Shown: one piece after another, positions 7,810-15,719 of the stretch
Position numbering within the stretch: the first letter of the stretch is position 1
How the letters are laid out: every line of letters starts with the position of its first letter
DNA from: Flavobacterium sp.
GTDB lineage: Bacteria; Bacteroidota; Bacteroidia; Flavobacteriales; Flavobacteriaceae
Direction: 5' to 3'
Assembly: GCA_029946065.1 (NCBI GenBank)
Contig: JAQSDU010000011.1
Coordinates: 62,001 to 126,000 of the forward strand
DNA length: 64,000 bases
Program-made: the position numbers and the translations under genes
Notes under the pieces: generated by a model
Databases searched by the model: none
What the model was told of the DNA's origin: nothing
Seen by the model: the letters and a program-made list of their open reading frames with translations, nothing else

Positions 7810-8188
7810 AGTTGTTTTATTTGATAAAGGTAATGATTATGCTAAACAAAAAAACTAATTTATTAGGATTGCGGTTTTATCTTGTTAAGTATATTTTTAA
7901 TTATAATCAAAAAATAAATTGTTTGTATGTTGAAAAAGCAAAAAACAACACCTATTAACCTGTTTTTTAATAGATATTGTAAATCAAAATATTATAATTT
8001 GTTTAGCAATCGATTTTTAGAAAAAAGTATATATTTGGTACTGATAATTTTGTAAGCCTGAAAGCGGTTTAAACATTAGTTATTAATTGAAATAATCGAT
8101 ATAAATTGTATCCCAAATCCAGTTTATATACATTTAACGCCAACTATTATCCGTACTTTCTTGCCTACAAAGTGCGAACTATTTTATA
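7810..8188. other. Regulatory intergenic region, 379 bp
   Basis: A very AT-rich stretch between the divergent DUF6526 and CI-like regulator genes. A plus-strand TATATTTG (8030-8037) matches the -10 consensus, which would give the regulator a leader of about 145 nt. No long inverted repeat or reading frame stands out. An autoregulatory operator is expected for this regulator type but I cannot identify it. Confidence 0.4.
8030..8037 (+). promoter_or_regulatory. Putative -10 box of CI-like regulator
   Basis: TATATTTG matches TAnnTTTG exactly. No TTG is found 19-20 nt upstream, so the -33 element is weak or absent. Confidence 0.35.
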
Positions 8189-8899
8189 ATGGAAGAACTA
8201 CAGCATCGGCATGCATCAAATGTGATTGATCGTTTAAAAAAACTGCTGAAAATAAAAAGAGATGCTCAACTTGCGGCTATTCTGAAGGTAAGAGCCAATA
8301 CAATTTCTACATGGAAAAAGCGAAATACGCTTGATCATGAGGCAATAATTTTAGTATGTGAAAATTATAAATTTGACTTGAATTATATCCTTTTGAATAT
8401 AAAAAAATCAAGTGCTTCTGCAACGCAAACGCCTATTTTGAGTCGTGATGTACAGTTTCAATACGCTTTAGGAAACGATACAGAAGCATTGCTTGAAGCG
8501 CTTCCTAAATACCATTTTCCATTCATCAACGGCGAAGATTCCCGAGCCTTTCAAGTGATAAGCAATAATATGTTTCCACTTATAGAAGAGAATTCGTATG
8601 TAATTTGTGAAAGTACCGAAACAATTATTACTAATATTCCAGTTGTAATTGTAAGCCGTAATAAAGGGATTTTTATCAATAAATTGTATCCAAATCCGTT
8701 TAATGAAGGAGAATTTATACTTTCAAGTGAAAATGAAGGCTATCGAGACGTTATTCTCGAAGCCTCAGATATAGATGAAATATGGAAAATCCGCGCACAG
8801 CTATCGTATAATATTAACCACGATAACAAGATTAAATTTATTTCAGACAGTCTCAAAAAAATCAATGCTTTTGTAGCAACAAAAACGGTTAGTCAGTAA
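8189..8899 (+). CDS. CI-like transcriptional regulator with S24-type C-terminal domain
   Basis: A 236-residue DNA-binding protein. Residues 9-70 form a phage CI-type helix-turn-helix (QLAAILKVRANTISTWKKRN). Residues 115-205 resemble the LexA/CI S24 dimerisation-peptidase fold: 'FQVISNNMFPLIEENSYVI' aligns with the usual GDSMxP block and 'IFINKLY' with the catalytic-Lys strand (Lys165). At the nucleophile position Ser is replaced by Asn127, so RecA-stimulated self-cleavage should not be possible. It is probably a ligand- or dimer-controlled regulator. It stands alone upstream of the nuclease/metzincin pair; no other phage genes are present. Confidence 0.75.
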   Translation: MEELQHRHASNVIDRLKKLLKIKRDAQLAAILKVRANTISTWKKRNTLDHEAIILVCENYKFDLNYILLNIKKSSASATQTPILSRDVQFQYALGNDTEALLEALPKYHFPFINGEDSRAFQVISNNMFPLIEENSYVICESTETIITNIPVVIVSRNKGIFINKLYPNPFNEGEFILSSENEGYRDVILEASDIDEIWKIRAQLSYNINHDNKIKFISDSLKKINAFVATKTVSQ

Positions 8900-8901
8900 A
8901 T

Positions 8902-8957
8902 TTAAGATTTAGAGATTTGTGAAAATGCTTCCAAATATTCACAATTTTAAATCTTAA
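8902..8957. terminator. Long bipartite hairpin after regulator
   Basis: Arms TTAAGATTTA (8902-8911) and TAAATCTTAA (8948-8957) enclose a second pair TTGTGAA (8917-8923) and TTCACAA (8938-8944). It lies 3 bp after the regulator stop and upstream of the nuclease gene. Terminator or intergenic palindrome. Confidence 0.5.
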
Positions 8958-8992
8958 GCTTTTTAAATTGTCGTATTTTCGTTTCATAAACG

Positions 8993-9802
8993 GTGCATTT
9001 GAAAACCTCGTTCAATTTTATCTTCCTCCTTTTTATTGCGTTTTGCCACGCACAGATCAGTATTTGTAGCTGGAATTTGGAAAACTTTGGAAAATCGAAA
9101 TCTCCGGAAGCAGTTACTTTTATTGCCAATACACTCAAAAATTACGATGTCGTTGCCATACAAGAAGTTGTGGCTGGTAATGGAGGTCCGCAAGCTGTAG
9201 CAAAACTCGCAGATGCACTCAACCGCACTGGCGCTAAATGGGAATATGTTGTTAGCGAACCAACATCTGGAACAAAATATTCAACGGAACGGTACGCATA
9301 TTTTTGGAAATCTTCCAAAATTAAAAAAATAGGAAAAGCGTCACTCGAAGTAAAATATGCTAAACTAATTGACCGTGAGCCATTTGTAATTACTTTTGAA
9401 TCTGATAAAAAGCAATTTACAGTTGTAAGTTTTCATGCTATTCCAAAAGGAAAACAGCCGGAAACTGAAATTAAATACCTAAAATTATTGCCAGACGAAT
9501 ATCCAGATAAAAACCTCATTTTCACAGGTGATTTCAACTGCCCGCAATCAAATCAGGTTTTTGAGCCATTGCGAAAACTGAATTTCAAGCCTGCATTTAC
9601 AAAACAAAAAACGTCGCTTAAAAATGCTTGCAAAAATAGCGATTGCTTGGCTTCAGAATATGATAACATCTGGTTTAGTCCATTAAAAATCATCAAAATT
9701 AAGGCGGAGGCTATTCATTTTTATTCCGTTTTCAAAACGTTGAAACTAGCTAAAACGGTTTCAGATCATATTCCGGTACAAATGGAGTTTTCCTTAAAAT
9801 AG
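8993..9802 (+). CDS. Secreted endonuclease/exonuclease/phosphatase family protein
   Basis: A protein of about 269 residues of the DNase I-like fold. An N-terminal signal peptide (FNFIFLLFIAFCHA) directs export. Catalytic motifs appear in order: 'CSWNLENFG', 'AIQEVV' (metal-binding Glu), 'FHAIPKG', 'GDFNCP' (Asp-Asn) and the terminal 'SDHIPVQ' (Asp-His). It is therefore a probable Mg-dependent nuclease or phosphodiesterase outside the cytoplasm, perhaps for nutrient DNA. The start is GTG at 8993, or TTG at 8999 giving MKTSFNFI; no ATG is suitably placed. A metzincin gene follows after 5 bp, indicating an operon. Confidence 0.85.
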   Translation: MHLKTSFNFIFLLFIAFCHAQISICSWNLENFGKSKSPEAVTFIANTLKNYDVVAIQEVVAGNGGPQAVAKLADALNRTGAKWEYVVSEPTSGTKYSTERYAYFWKSSKIKKIGKASLEVKYAKLIDREPFVITFESDKKQFTVVSFHAIPKGKQPETEIKYLKLLPDEYPDKNLIFTGDFNCPQSNQVFEPLRKLNFKPAFTKQKTSLKNACKNSDCLASEYDNIWFSPLKIIKIKAEAIHFYSVFKTLKLAKTVSDHIPVQMEFSLK

Positions 9803-9807
9803 ACATC

Positions 9808-10428
9808 ATGAAATTATTTGTGTCGTTGTTTTTCATCGCTCTTCTTGTCTCTTGTATTAGCAATCCCACGGAAACAACAATCTTAAAAATCCAACCTTAC
9901 AAAGGATTTAGCACTGCCGAAACGGATACGATAGCCAAAGCAATAAAGAATTTTTATCATGTAAATGTTGTCATTTCGCCTAAAATAGATTTGCCTAAAA
10001 ATGCTTTTGTGACTATCAAATCTGCGCGTTTTCGTGCCGATACGATTATTAAATTCCAAAAAACAATTCTTGACACCGCAGACTATTGTCTTGGGTTGAC
10101 GCACAAAGATATTTCAATAACAAAATATGATGGGTTGGGAAATATAAAAAGTCCAGAATGGAAATACAATGATTTCGGAATTATGGGATTGGCTTATTGT
10201 CCGGGAAACAGTGCAATCGTTTCCTCTTTTCGGCTCAAAAACAAAAATGAAACACTTTATTTGATACGTTTAAAAAAGATAGTTGTCCATGAATTTGGTC
10301 ATAGTCTGGGACTTCCGCATTGTTCAGACAAAAATTGTGTAATGACAGATGCTTCCGAAAAAATGTCCACAATTGATAATGCCAAGTATGCGCTTTGTGA
10401 TAAATGCAAAAAAAAACTAGGACAGTAA
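9808..10428 (+). CDS. Lipoprotein archaemetzincin (M54-type zinc protease)
   Basis: A 206-residue zinc metalloprotease. The signal ends in a lipobox (LLVSC, Cys16). The active site HEFGHSLGLPHC (161-172) is followed by C177, Met179 of the Met-turn, and CDKC (197-200), giving exactly the archaemetzincin pattern HExxHxxGxxHC-x4-CxM-x17-CxxC: a catalytic zinc plus a second four-Cys zinc site. Archaemetzincins are known mainly as cytoplasmic proteins of unclear substrate; this one should sit on a cell-envelope membrane. It is co-transcribed with the secreted nuclease, suggesting a shared scavenging role. Confidence 0.85.
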   Translation: MKLFVSLFFIALLVSCISNPTETTILKIQPYKGFSTAETDTIAKAIKNFYHVNVVISPKIDLPKNAFVTIKSARFRADTIIKFQKTILDTADYCLGLTHKDISITKYDGLGNIKSPEWKYNDFGIMGLAYCPGNSAIVSSFRLKNKNETLYLIRLKKIVVHEFGHSLGLPHCSDKNCVMTDASEKMSTIDNAKYALCDKCKKKLGQ

Positions 10429-10435
10429 AATATGC

Positions 10436-10478
10436 AAAATTCCAAATTCCAAGTTTAAGTTTTGGAATTTGGAATTTT
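10436..10478. terminator. Perfect 17-bp inverted repeat, terminator-like
   Basis: Arms at 10436-10452 and 10462-10478 (AAAATTCCAAATTCCAA and complement) with a 9-nt loop begin 8 bp after the metzincin stop. The right arm ends in TTTT. Similar 'ATTCCAA' inverted repeats recur around 32676-32815. Confidence 0.6.
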
Positions 10479-10532
10479 AAAATTTGGAATGAAGTATATA
10501 TAGATTTCCGCAAAAGCGAAAAGATTTTTTGA

Positions 10533-10649
10533 TTAAAAATGTCCGAGTAGCCAGTAAACTATCACAAATATTATAATCATTCCGAAACATCCACCACCTA
10601 ATTTCTTGGCGCTGTAGCCAGCTATTATTGTTTTAAAAAATCCATTCAT
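10533..10649 (-). CDS. Small glycine-rich single-span membrane protein
   Basis: A 38-residue frame beginning MNGFFKTIIAGYSAKKLGGG, then CFGMIIIFVIVYWLLGHF, a single hydrophobic span. The GGG(C/F)G stretch and terminal Trp/Tyr suggest an inner-membrane micro-protein. I recall similar short frames in other flavobacterial genomes, but assign no function. ATG at 10649 and TAA at 10533 are clear. Confidence 0.55.
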   Translation of the reverse strand: MNGFFKTIIAGYSAKKLGGGCFGMIIIFVIVYWLLGHF

Positions 10650-10729
10650 AAGATTTAGATTTGCGCTAGGATATAAAATTGATAATACAAACTGAATATT
10701 CTAACAGGTTATATTTGGCAATAATTTTT

Positions 10730-10885
10730 TTAACGGTTAAGTGCAGCAAGTTCATAGTACATTTCATTAGGATCATAATCAAAGTCAAAATCAAATTCTT
10801 CTGCGTCATTCTCTTCGCTGATATTTACAATATTTTCGTAGTTGTTAGCGAGTCCTAAATTTTCTGAGGTGCTGGTCGTTTTCAT
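10730..10885 (-). CDS. Small acidic protein, unknown function
   Basis: A 51-residue frame starting MKTTSTSENLGLANNYENIV, followed by a strongly acidic centre rich in Glu, Asp and alternating Phe-Asp (EEFDFDFDYDP) and ending LAALNR. Codon use resembles neighbours. It has no signal peptide or membrane segment. Function is unknown. The architecture (polar leader, acidic core, short tail) could fit a small regulator, a metal-binding peptide or a precursor peptide; no modifying enzymes lie nearby. Confidence 0.5.
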   Translation of the reverse strand: MKTTSTSENLGLANNYENIVNISEENDAEEFDFDFDYDPNEMYYELAALNR

Positions 10886-11004
10886 GTTTTAGTTTTTTTT
10901 GAGGTTGTTGTTAAGACAAATTTCATTAAACAATCAGTGTTTATTCTTACACAATTTTTTTATTGTGTTGCATAATTAGCAGATGGTACTTTCGGTTGCT
11001 TTAT

Positions 11005-11050
11005 AGACATAAAAAAAGCTACCAATTATTGGGTAGCTTTTTTTATGTCT
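11005..11050. terminator. Perfect 19-bp hairpin ending the aromatic operon
   Basis: Arms 11005-11023 and 11032-11050 are fully complementary (AGACATAAAAAAAGCTACC) with an 8-nt loop. The GC-containing core GCTACC is flanked by A/T runs on both sides, so it terminates in either direction. It starts 16 bp past the stop of the last operon gene. Confidence 0.85.
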
Positions 11051-11066
11051 ATTTGTATATAAGAGT

Positions 11067-11438
11067 TTATACCAACCGAAATTCCGGATTATAAATCAAT
11101 CCAATCGTATTTTCCCATGGATCTTTTAATGTGGCTACGACAATCTCGCCGCCTACATTTTGTGGTTCTTCATGACTGATCGCCCCTAAAGCGATACAGC
11201 GGTTATATTCTTCTTCAACATTTTCGACACCCCAATAACTTACGACAGAATCACTTTTTTCGTGAACCAAGTATTGCGGCTGAAGTCCAAGTTCGTAGCC
11301 GCCAATATTGAATCCTACATAGAATATTTCATCAAAATAGGGCTCAACCTGAAAAATTTTTGCATACCATTCCTTCGCTTCCGTTAAGTCGCTTACCTTG
11401 TATATGGTGGTGCGCAATCCTAAAATTGTAGTTTTCAT
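11067..11438 (-). CDS. VOC family protein, last gene of aromatic operon
   Basis: A 123-residue protein with one glyoxalase/bleomycin-type fold: an N-terminal 'TTIYKVSDLTEAKEWYAKIF' helix-strand unit and a C-terminal 'ATLKDPWENTIGLIYNP' strand carrying a potential metal-binding Glu. It follows the maleate isomerase by 13 bp and precedes the operon terminator, so it is co-transcribed with the aromatic pathway. A role in isomerising or detoxifying a pathway intermediate is possible, but the substrate cannot be read. Confidence 0.75.
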   Translation of the reverse strand: MKTTILGLRTTIYKVSDLTEAKEWYAKIFQVEPYFDEIFYVGFNIGGYELGLQPQYLVHEKSDSVVSYWGVENVEEEYNRCIALGAISHEEPQNVGGEIVVATLKDPWENTIGLIYNPEFRLV

Positions 11439-11451
11439 ATTATGATAGGTT

Positions 11452-12201
11452 TTAATATTTTCCGCTTAATAGACTTCCTCCGATAGAAGATTTTGCTTCG
11501 ATACCTAGTTTTTTCATCATTTCATAAGTGGTACAAACCGCCGCTGATGTCACCGGAATTCCAATTGCCGCCTCCAACAAATCAATGGCTTCTAATGACG
11601 GCATTTGCACACAAGCAGAAGCCACAAGCACATCAACGCCTTCAAGATTGAGTTGTTTGTATATCTCCAACAAATTCATCGGATTTTGTGCTGCAACTTC
11701 CAAGTTATCCGAAATTTCTAGCGCCACAAAATCGACCACTTCAAATCCTTGATCTTCGATATAATCGACCACCATTTGTGTAAGCGGTTTCATATAAGGC
11801 GTAATTATCGCCACTTTTTTGGCTCCCAAAACTTTCAATCCGTTGATCAAAGCACCGGCACTGGTTACTATTGGCGTAGGGAAATCGTTGGCTATAGTTT
11901 CCTGATGTAAATTAACTTCCGAAACGCAGTGATAGCCTTTTCCCATGCTCATAATAGCAACGAGACAGGCGTAACCCATAACGTCAACATGGGCGTCAGA
12001 AAGTTCTTGTGCGCATTTTAAACTCATTGCGTCCATGGCTTCGAGCTCTTCTTTAGTGACTTTTTTCATCCGCATTCTGCTGGAATGGAACGTAAATCTT
12101 TCCGGAAATATCGTTTCCCTGGCGCGAAAAATGGCAGGAATTTCAGTTTCCATGGTGACGTTAGATGATGGAACTATTTGGCCTATTCTGAATTTCTTCA
12201 T
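11452..12201 (-). CDS. Maleate isomerase / Asp-Glu racemase superfamily enzyme
   Basis: A 249-residue enzyme of the maleate cis-trans isomerase and arylmalonate decarboxylase group. Two catalytic cysteines sit in the expected places: Cys79 in 'GYACLVA' and Cys197 in 'SACVQMPS'. The N-terminal 'QIVPSSNVTMETEIPAI' is the usual substrate-binding block of maleate isomerases, which convert maleate to fumarate. In the operon it follows the FAH-family hydrolase by 9 bp, so the ring-cleavage product is probably hydrolysed to a maleate-type C4 acid, then isomerised into the TCA cycle. Other racemase-type activities are less likely in this context. Confidence 0.85.
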   Translation of the reverse strand: MKKFRIGQIVPSSNVTMETEIPAIFRARETIFPERFTFHSSRMRMKKVTKEELEAMDAMSLKCAQELSDAHVDVMGYACLVAIMSMGKGYHCVSEVNLHQETIANDFPTPIVTSAGALINGLKVLGAKKVAIITPYMKPLTQMVVDYIEDQGFEVVDFVALEISDNLEVAAQNPMNLLEIYKQLNLEGVDVLVASACVQMPSLEAIDLLEAAIGIPVTSAAVCTTYEMMKKLGIEAKSSIGGSLLSGKY

Positions 12202-12210
12202 TATTAATTG

Positions 12211-13122
12211 TTAGTTATTAATTTCCTTTATGGTATTCGTAATTGTTCCAATCCCTTCGACTGTCGCTGCTACAACATCGCCATTCCACATCCATTCTTG
12301 CGGATTGCGTCCGGCACCAACACCGGCAGGCGTTCCGGTAGCAATTATATCGCCGGCTTCTAAAGTAAAAACGATACTCAAATCTTCAATCAGTTCATTA
12401 ATATTGAAAAGCATGAACTTGGTATTAGAATTTTGTTTTTCGATACCATTTACCGTTAATGATAAATTGAGATTGTGTGGGTTTTCGATTTCATCTCTTG
12501 TAACCAAAACGGGACCCATTGGCGCAAATGTATCTTGCCCTTTGGAAACAATCCATTGTCCGGCACGACGGCAGTCACGAGCAGAAATGTCGTTTATGAC
12601 GGTATATCCGAAGACATAATCCATCGCGTTTTCTTTCGTCACATATTTTCCTTTTTTGGAAATGACAACGGCAAGCTCGACCTCCCAATCCAATTGTTGT
12701 GTTAATTTTGAATTGAGTAAAATATTGGTGTTAGTAGCTGTAACGGTCGTTGGTGGTTTTGAAAAGATGACAGGTTTTTGCGGCAATTCATTCGAAGTAT
12801 CTAAAGTTCGTGCACTTTCAGCAACGTGCTCTGTATAATTTAATCCGATGCCAATAATGTTCTTTCGTGGTTTCGGAATAGGAGCGAGGACTGTCACTTC
12901 AGACAATGGCAGCGAACTTGAAGCAATTACGTTTTCGTTGGTATTGTCAAGTGTATGCTGAATTTTGGCAACTTCTTCCAATCCGGCATCAATCAATTCA
13001 AGCATTGAAGTTGGAAAATTTTCGTTGGTTTTAAAACCTAGCGTTTCGATGTCAACAACAGTGTCATTAATAAGAATACCTAATTTTTCGGTATTATTGG
13101 TAGTGTATGTGATTAATTTCAT
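12211..13122 (-). CDS. Fumarylacetoacetate hydrolase family protein (maleylpyruvate-type hydrolase)
   Basis: A 303-residue enzyme. After an N-terminal domain (1-90), the FAH catalytic domain shows 'IGIGLNYTEHV', the metal-binding Glu residues in 'LDWEVELAVVI', and 'INDISARDCRRAGQW', ending with 'LEAGDIIATGTPAGVG'. Family members hydrolyse C-C bonds of acylpyruvates. Next to a gentisate-type dioxygenase and a maleate isomerase, the best substrate is maleylpyruvate or its amide, released as pyruvate plus a C4 acid. Its ATG overlaps the stop codon of the dioxygenase by 1 nt (TAATG), suggesting translational coupling. Confidence 0.85.
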   Translation of the reverse strand: MKLITYTTNNTEKLGILINDTVVDIETLGFKTNENFPTSMLELIDAGLEEVAKIQHTLDNTNENVIASSSLPLSEVTVLAPIPKPRKNIIGIGLNYTEHVAESARTLDTSNELPQKPVIFSKPPTTVTATNTNILLNSKLTQQLDWEVELAVVISKKGKYVTKENAMDYVFGYTVINDISARDCRRAGQWIVSKGQDTFAPMGPVLVTRDEIENPHNLNLSLTVNGIEKQNSNTKFMLFNINELIEDLSIVFTLEAGDIIATGTPAGVGAGRNPQEWMWNGDVVAATVEGIGTITNTIKEINN

Positions 13123-14237
13123 TATATGGTATTGATAGTTTGATAGCCATTATTTTCAGTATATTCTTTCTCCTGATACAAGCCGAGTTTTTCAATGACT
13201 GGCAAATCATTGAACGAAAACAAGCAAGCGTCTTCGGTTTCCGATAAATTCACATGTTCATGCCAAGCCCATGAAGGGATACAGAAAATATCACGTTCTT
13301 TCCAATCATATCTTTTACCGTTTATAACCGAATAGCCTTTTCCTTTAGCACATTGATAGACAAATGAGCCGGTGTGTTTGTGTGCTTTCGTATGTTCGCC
13401 TGCACGCAATAACTGCATTGACGCTCCCATTGTTTGCATCACATGACCGCCGGTAAGCGGATTGCTGTAGTGCATAATAATGCCATCAAAAGCAGAACCT
13501 TCATTGACTTTAGCTGTTTCCAACAAAGCCGGATAAACCTGTTTCCAAGAATATTTGAACAAAGGAGAATAGGGTTTGTCCCAAGATTTATCTGCTGGAA
13601 TGAGTCCGGCATTACCGTAAGTTATAGGTAAATAATTTTCTGGCGAAACGAGTGGTTGTTTTCCATTGAAAACGGCATAATCATTCGCTTCAAGCGCATT
13701 TATCAAAGGAATATCCAAACCATCTTGCCAGATACAGGTTTTCCCATTGGCTTCACAGCCGTGTTCGTGCCACGCAGAATTAGGCGTAATCACGAAATCG
13801 TTGACTTCAAAAGTCACACGATTGCCATCCACAACAGTGTAACCGCCTTCACCTTCCATGATGAAACGCAACGCAGAAGCTTTGTGACGGTGCGCCGAAG
13901 TGCTTTCCCCGGGACGTGTGACCTGAATTCCGGTGTATAACCATCCAACGGCCGCACTTACATCTTTTCGTTTGTCGTTCACGAGATATACTACGCGTCT
14001 TCCAGCTTGTTCCGGTGTCACGAGTTCGGAAGATTTTACAACCAATTCCCGTAAATCTTCATATTTCCATAGCATTGGAACCGAAGAGGAGCGGGGTTCC
14101 CAAGGTTCGATATCGTTGGCGACAGTCCATAAAGCTCCGGCACCGAGTTTTTCGAGGTCTTTGTAATAGGCTTCGAGTTCGGGTGTGTCTTGAACTCTTG
14201 CGCGGCCAATTACGTCGTCGTTGTGTTTTGCTTCCAT
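13122..14237 (-). CDS. Gentisate 1,2-dioxygenase-type bicupin
   Basis: A 371-residue ring-cleaving dioxygenase with two cupin domains. The first (about 95-175) binds Fe(II) through 'AHRHKASALRFIMEGEG' (His116, His118) and 'WHEHG' (His157). The second cupin (about 270-350) contains 'AHKHTGSF' and 'WAWHEHV'. The N-terminal 'ALWTVANDIEPWEPRSSS' also matches gentisate dioxygenases. The usual reaction splits the bond between carboxylated C1 and hydroxylated C2 of 2,5-dihydroxybenzoate. Here 5-hydroxyanthranilate or another 5-hydroxylated ortho-substituted benzoate is also possible. A 71-bp gap holding a dispersed repeat separates it from the upstream nitrilase gene. Confidence 0.88.
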   Translation of the reverse strand: MEAKHNDDVIGRARVQDTPELEAYYKDLEKLGAGALWTVANDIEPWEPRSSSVPMLWKYEDLRELVVKSSELVTPEQAGRRVVYLVNDKRKDVSAAVGWLYTGIQVTRPGESTSAHRHKASALRFIMEGEGGYTVVDGNRVTFEVNDFVITPNSAWHEHGCEANGKTCIWQDGLDIPLINALEANDYAVFNGKQPLVSPENYLPITYGNAGLIPADKSWDKPYSPLFKYSWKQVYPALLETAKVNEGSAFDGIIMHYSNPLTGGHVMQTMGASMQLLRAGEHTKAHKHTGSFVYQCAKGKGYSVINGKRYDWKERDIFCIPSWAWHEHVNLSETEDACLFSFNDLPVIEKLGLYQEKEYTENNGYQTINTI

Positions 14238-14255
14238 AATCTGAATGTATTATTT

Positions 14256-14306
14256 AACACGAATTGCACAAATTTACATAGGTTTAATTTGGGAAAAATT
14301 CGTGCT
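14256..14306. repeat. Palindromic 'cacgaatt...aattcgtg' repeat, copy 1
   Basis: AACACGAATTGCACAAATT (14256-14274) is followed by AAAAATTCGTG near 14294-14304, a weaker palindrome of the same family. It occupies the gap between the nitrilase and dioxygenase genes, inside the operon. Confidence 0.55.
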
Positions 14307-14308
14307 TA

Positions 14309-15286
14309 TCATTTATTGAATTCCTCGTGGTTATCTATGAATGTTATTTTTCGCGTTGGTGCGACATTTACACGCAAATCGAAAATATCAAATCGGTTGT
14401 AATGCCCCAAAATATCGTGCATTTGTTTTGGTTGTATGCATTTTGATAAATCGATTTCTGCATAAACGATGCCTTCGTCATCAATTAATGGAGTTCCTAT
14501 TACTGCACCGTTGGGTCCAATAAATCCTGAAAACGCAGCGTTTTTGCGTGTAAGCAATTCTTCTACATTGGGAACATCTGGTTGTAAAGCTTCCATAATT
14601 TCTTTCGAAATAGTAGAACACGAAACAATCGTGAACAATTTTCCTTCGAAAGAATGGGCTGCTGCACGGATTTTTATCGCTTCCGCCATATCGTAATCTG
14701 GAGGTGCAACTGGCAATGAAATATAATTCGCCACATGAATCAATTCGCCTTGCGCTAATAGCGTAAAACGTGCTAAAGTATTGGTGTTTTCTCCGCAAGC
14801 TAAGGTTCCAATAGGACCGATTTCAGTTTTATATACTTTTAGTGACGAACCATCACCGGATGTCCACGTAAGTTTTTCCGCCCAGGTTGGCACCAATTTG
14901 CGGTGTTTTCCTATAATATTACCTTGATTGTCAATAATCAAATTGGTGTTATAAATTTCGCCGTAACTATCACCTCGTTCATTAATACCAATGACAATGT
15001 GAATATTATGCTCTTTCGCAACTTGGAATAAAGGCTGCAAACTTTCGTCGGTTACCGCAACCGAATTTCGGTACAATTCTTCATACCATTTGCTGCCTTG
15101 AACTGGCGTCATGATCCAATTCCAATATGGATAACCGGCGATAAAAACTTCAGGAAATGCAATCAGTTGCGCGCCGTTTTTACTTGCTTCTTTTACAAAA
15201 GAAATGGCTTTATCAATTGTCTTTTCAACGTTTAGAAAAACAGGAGAAGTTTGTACAGTTGCAGCTTTGAATTTTGGAAAATCCAT
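14309..15286 (-). CDS. Nitrilase-superfamily carbon-nitrogen hydrolase
   Basis: A 325-residue cytoplasmic hydrolase with the catalytic triad Glu46 ('FPEVF'), Lys130 ('KHRKLVPT') and Cys164 ('LACGENTNTLAR'). The CGENTN surroundings are those of true nitrilases (branch 1) rather than the CxDxR pattern of many amidases, so a nitrile is the default substrate. Position between thioesterase and dioxygenase in an aromatic operon makes it a pathway enzyme: either it releases an aromatic acid from a nitrile, or it removes ammonia from an amide intermediate such as maleamate. Spacing to the thioesterase gene is 10 bp. Confidence 0.85.
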   Translation of the reverse strand: MDFPKFKAATVQTSPVFLNVEKTIDKAISFVKEASKNGAQLIAFPEVFIAGYPYWNWIMTPVQGSKWYEELYRNSVAVTDESLQPLFQVAKEHNIHIVIGINERGDSYGEIYNTNLIIDNQGNIIGKHRKLVPTWAEKLTWTSGDGSSLKVYKTEIGPIGTLACGENTNTLARFTLLAQGELIHVANYISLPVAPPDYDMAEAIKIRAAAHSFEGKLFTIVSCSTISKEIMEALQPDVPNVEELLTRKNAAFSGFIGPNGAVIGTPLIDDEGIVYAEIDLSKCIQPKQMHDILGHYNRFDIFDLRVNVAPTRKITFIDNHEEFNK

Positions 15287-15296
15287 TTTGACTATT

Positions 15297-15719
15297 TTAA
15301 ATGATGAATGTGCTTATTTTCGTTCTGGTTTCTAATGAAAAAGGCTCCGCTTTGATAGCTGCTTTTCCGTTGACGAAAGCCACGTTTACCAGCGTTACTT
15401 CGCCTTCAAGGCAAGTATTTCCGTGGTCATCTTCGAATTTGAATCCGCAAACCACTGAAGCACCGCCGAGGTTTTTTACCCAAAGCGATTTGGTCAGGAT
15501 TTCGCCAATTCGTGCCGCTTTTTTGAACTGCACTTTCAAGTCAACTGTTGGAATGCCATTGGTTTCATGGATTTGGGAAAAAGGTCTGTCTAGTGCTTCT
15601 TCAAACCAGTCTTCCACTAAATCATTGAGCATTTCAAGGAAACGCGGATAGAAAACGATTCCGGCATAATCAACGTGTTTGAAGCGTATTTTTTCCTGTT
15701 TTGAGAACGACTTATTCAT
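15297..15719 (-). CDS. Hotdog-fold acyl-CoA thioesterase (4-hydroxybenzoyl-CoA type)
   Basis: A 140-residue single hotdog domain. The catalytic Asp17 lies in 'FKHVDYAGIVFYPRF', the signature of 4-hydroxybenzoyl-CoA thioesterases, followed by the long helix 'FLEMLNDLVEDWFEEAL'. It should hydrolyse an aromatic acyl-CoA, here the 5-hydroxylated product of the monooxygenase, to the free acid needed by the dioxygenase. Its ATG starts exactly one base after the CoA-ligase stop codon, so translation is coupled. Confidence 0.85.
   Translation of the reverse strand: MNKSFSKQEKIRFKHVDYAGIVFYPRFLEMLNDLVEDWFEEALDRPFSQIHETNGIPTVDLKVQFKKAARIGEILTKSLWVKNLGGASVVCGFKFEDDHGNTCLEGEVTLVNVAFVNGKAAIKAEPFSLETRTKISTFII

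Noticed and set aside
5912..8899. Prophage or mobile-island interpretation of the HNH and CI-like genes
   Set aside because: No integrase, structural phage genes, attachment repeats or tRNA boundary are visible nearby.
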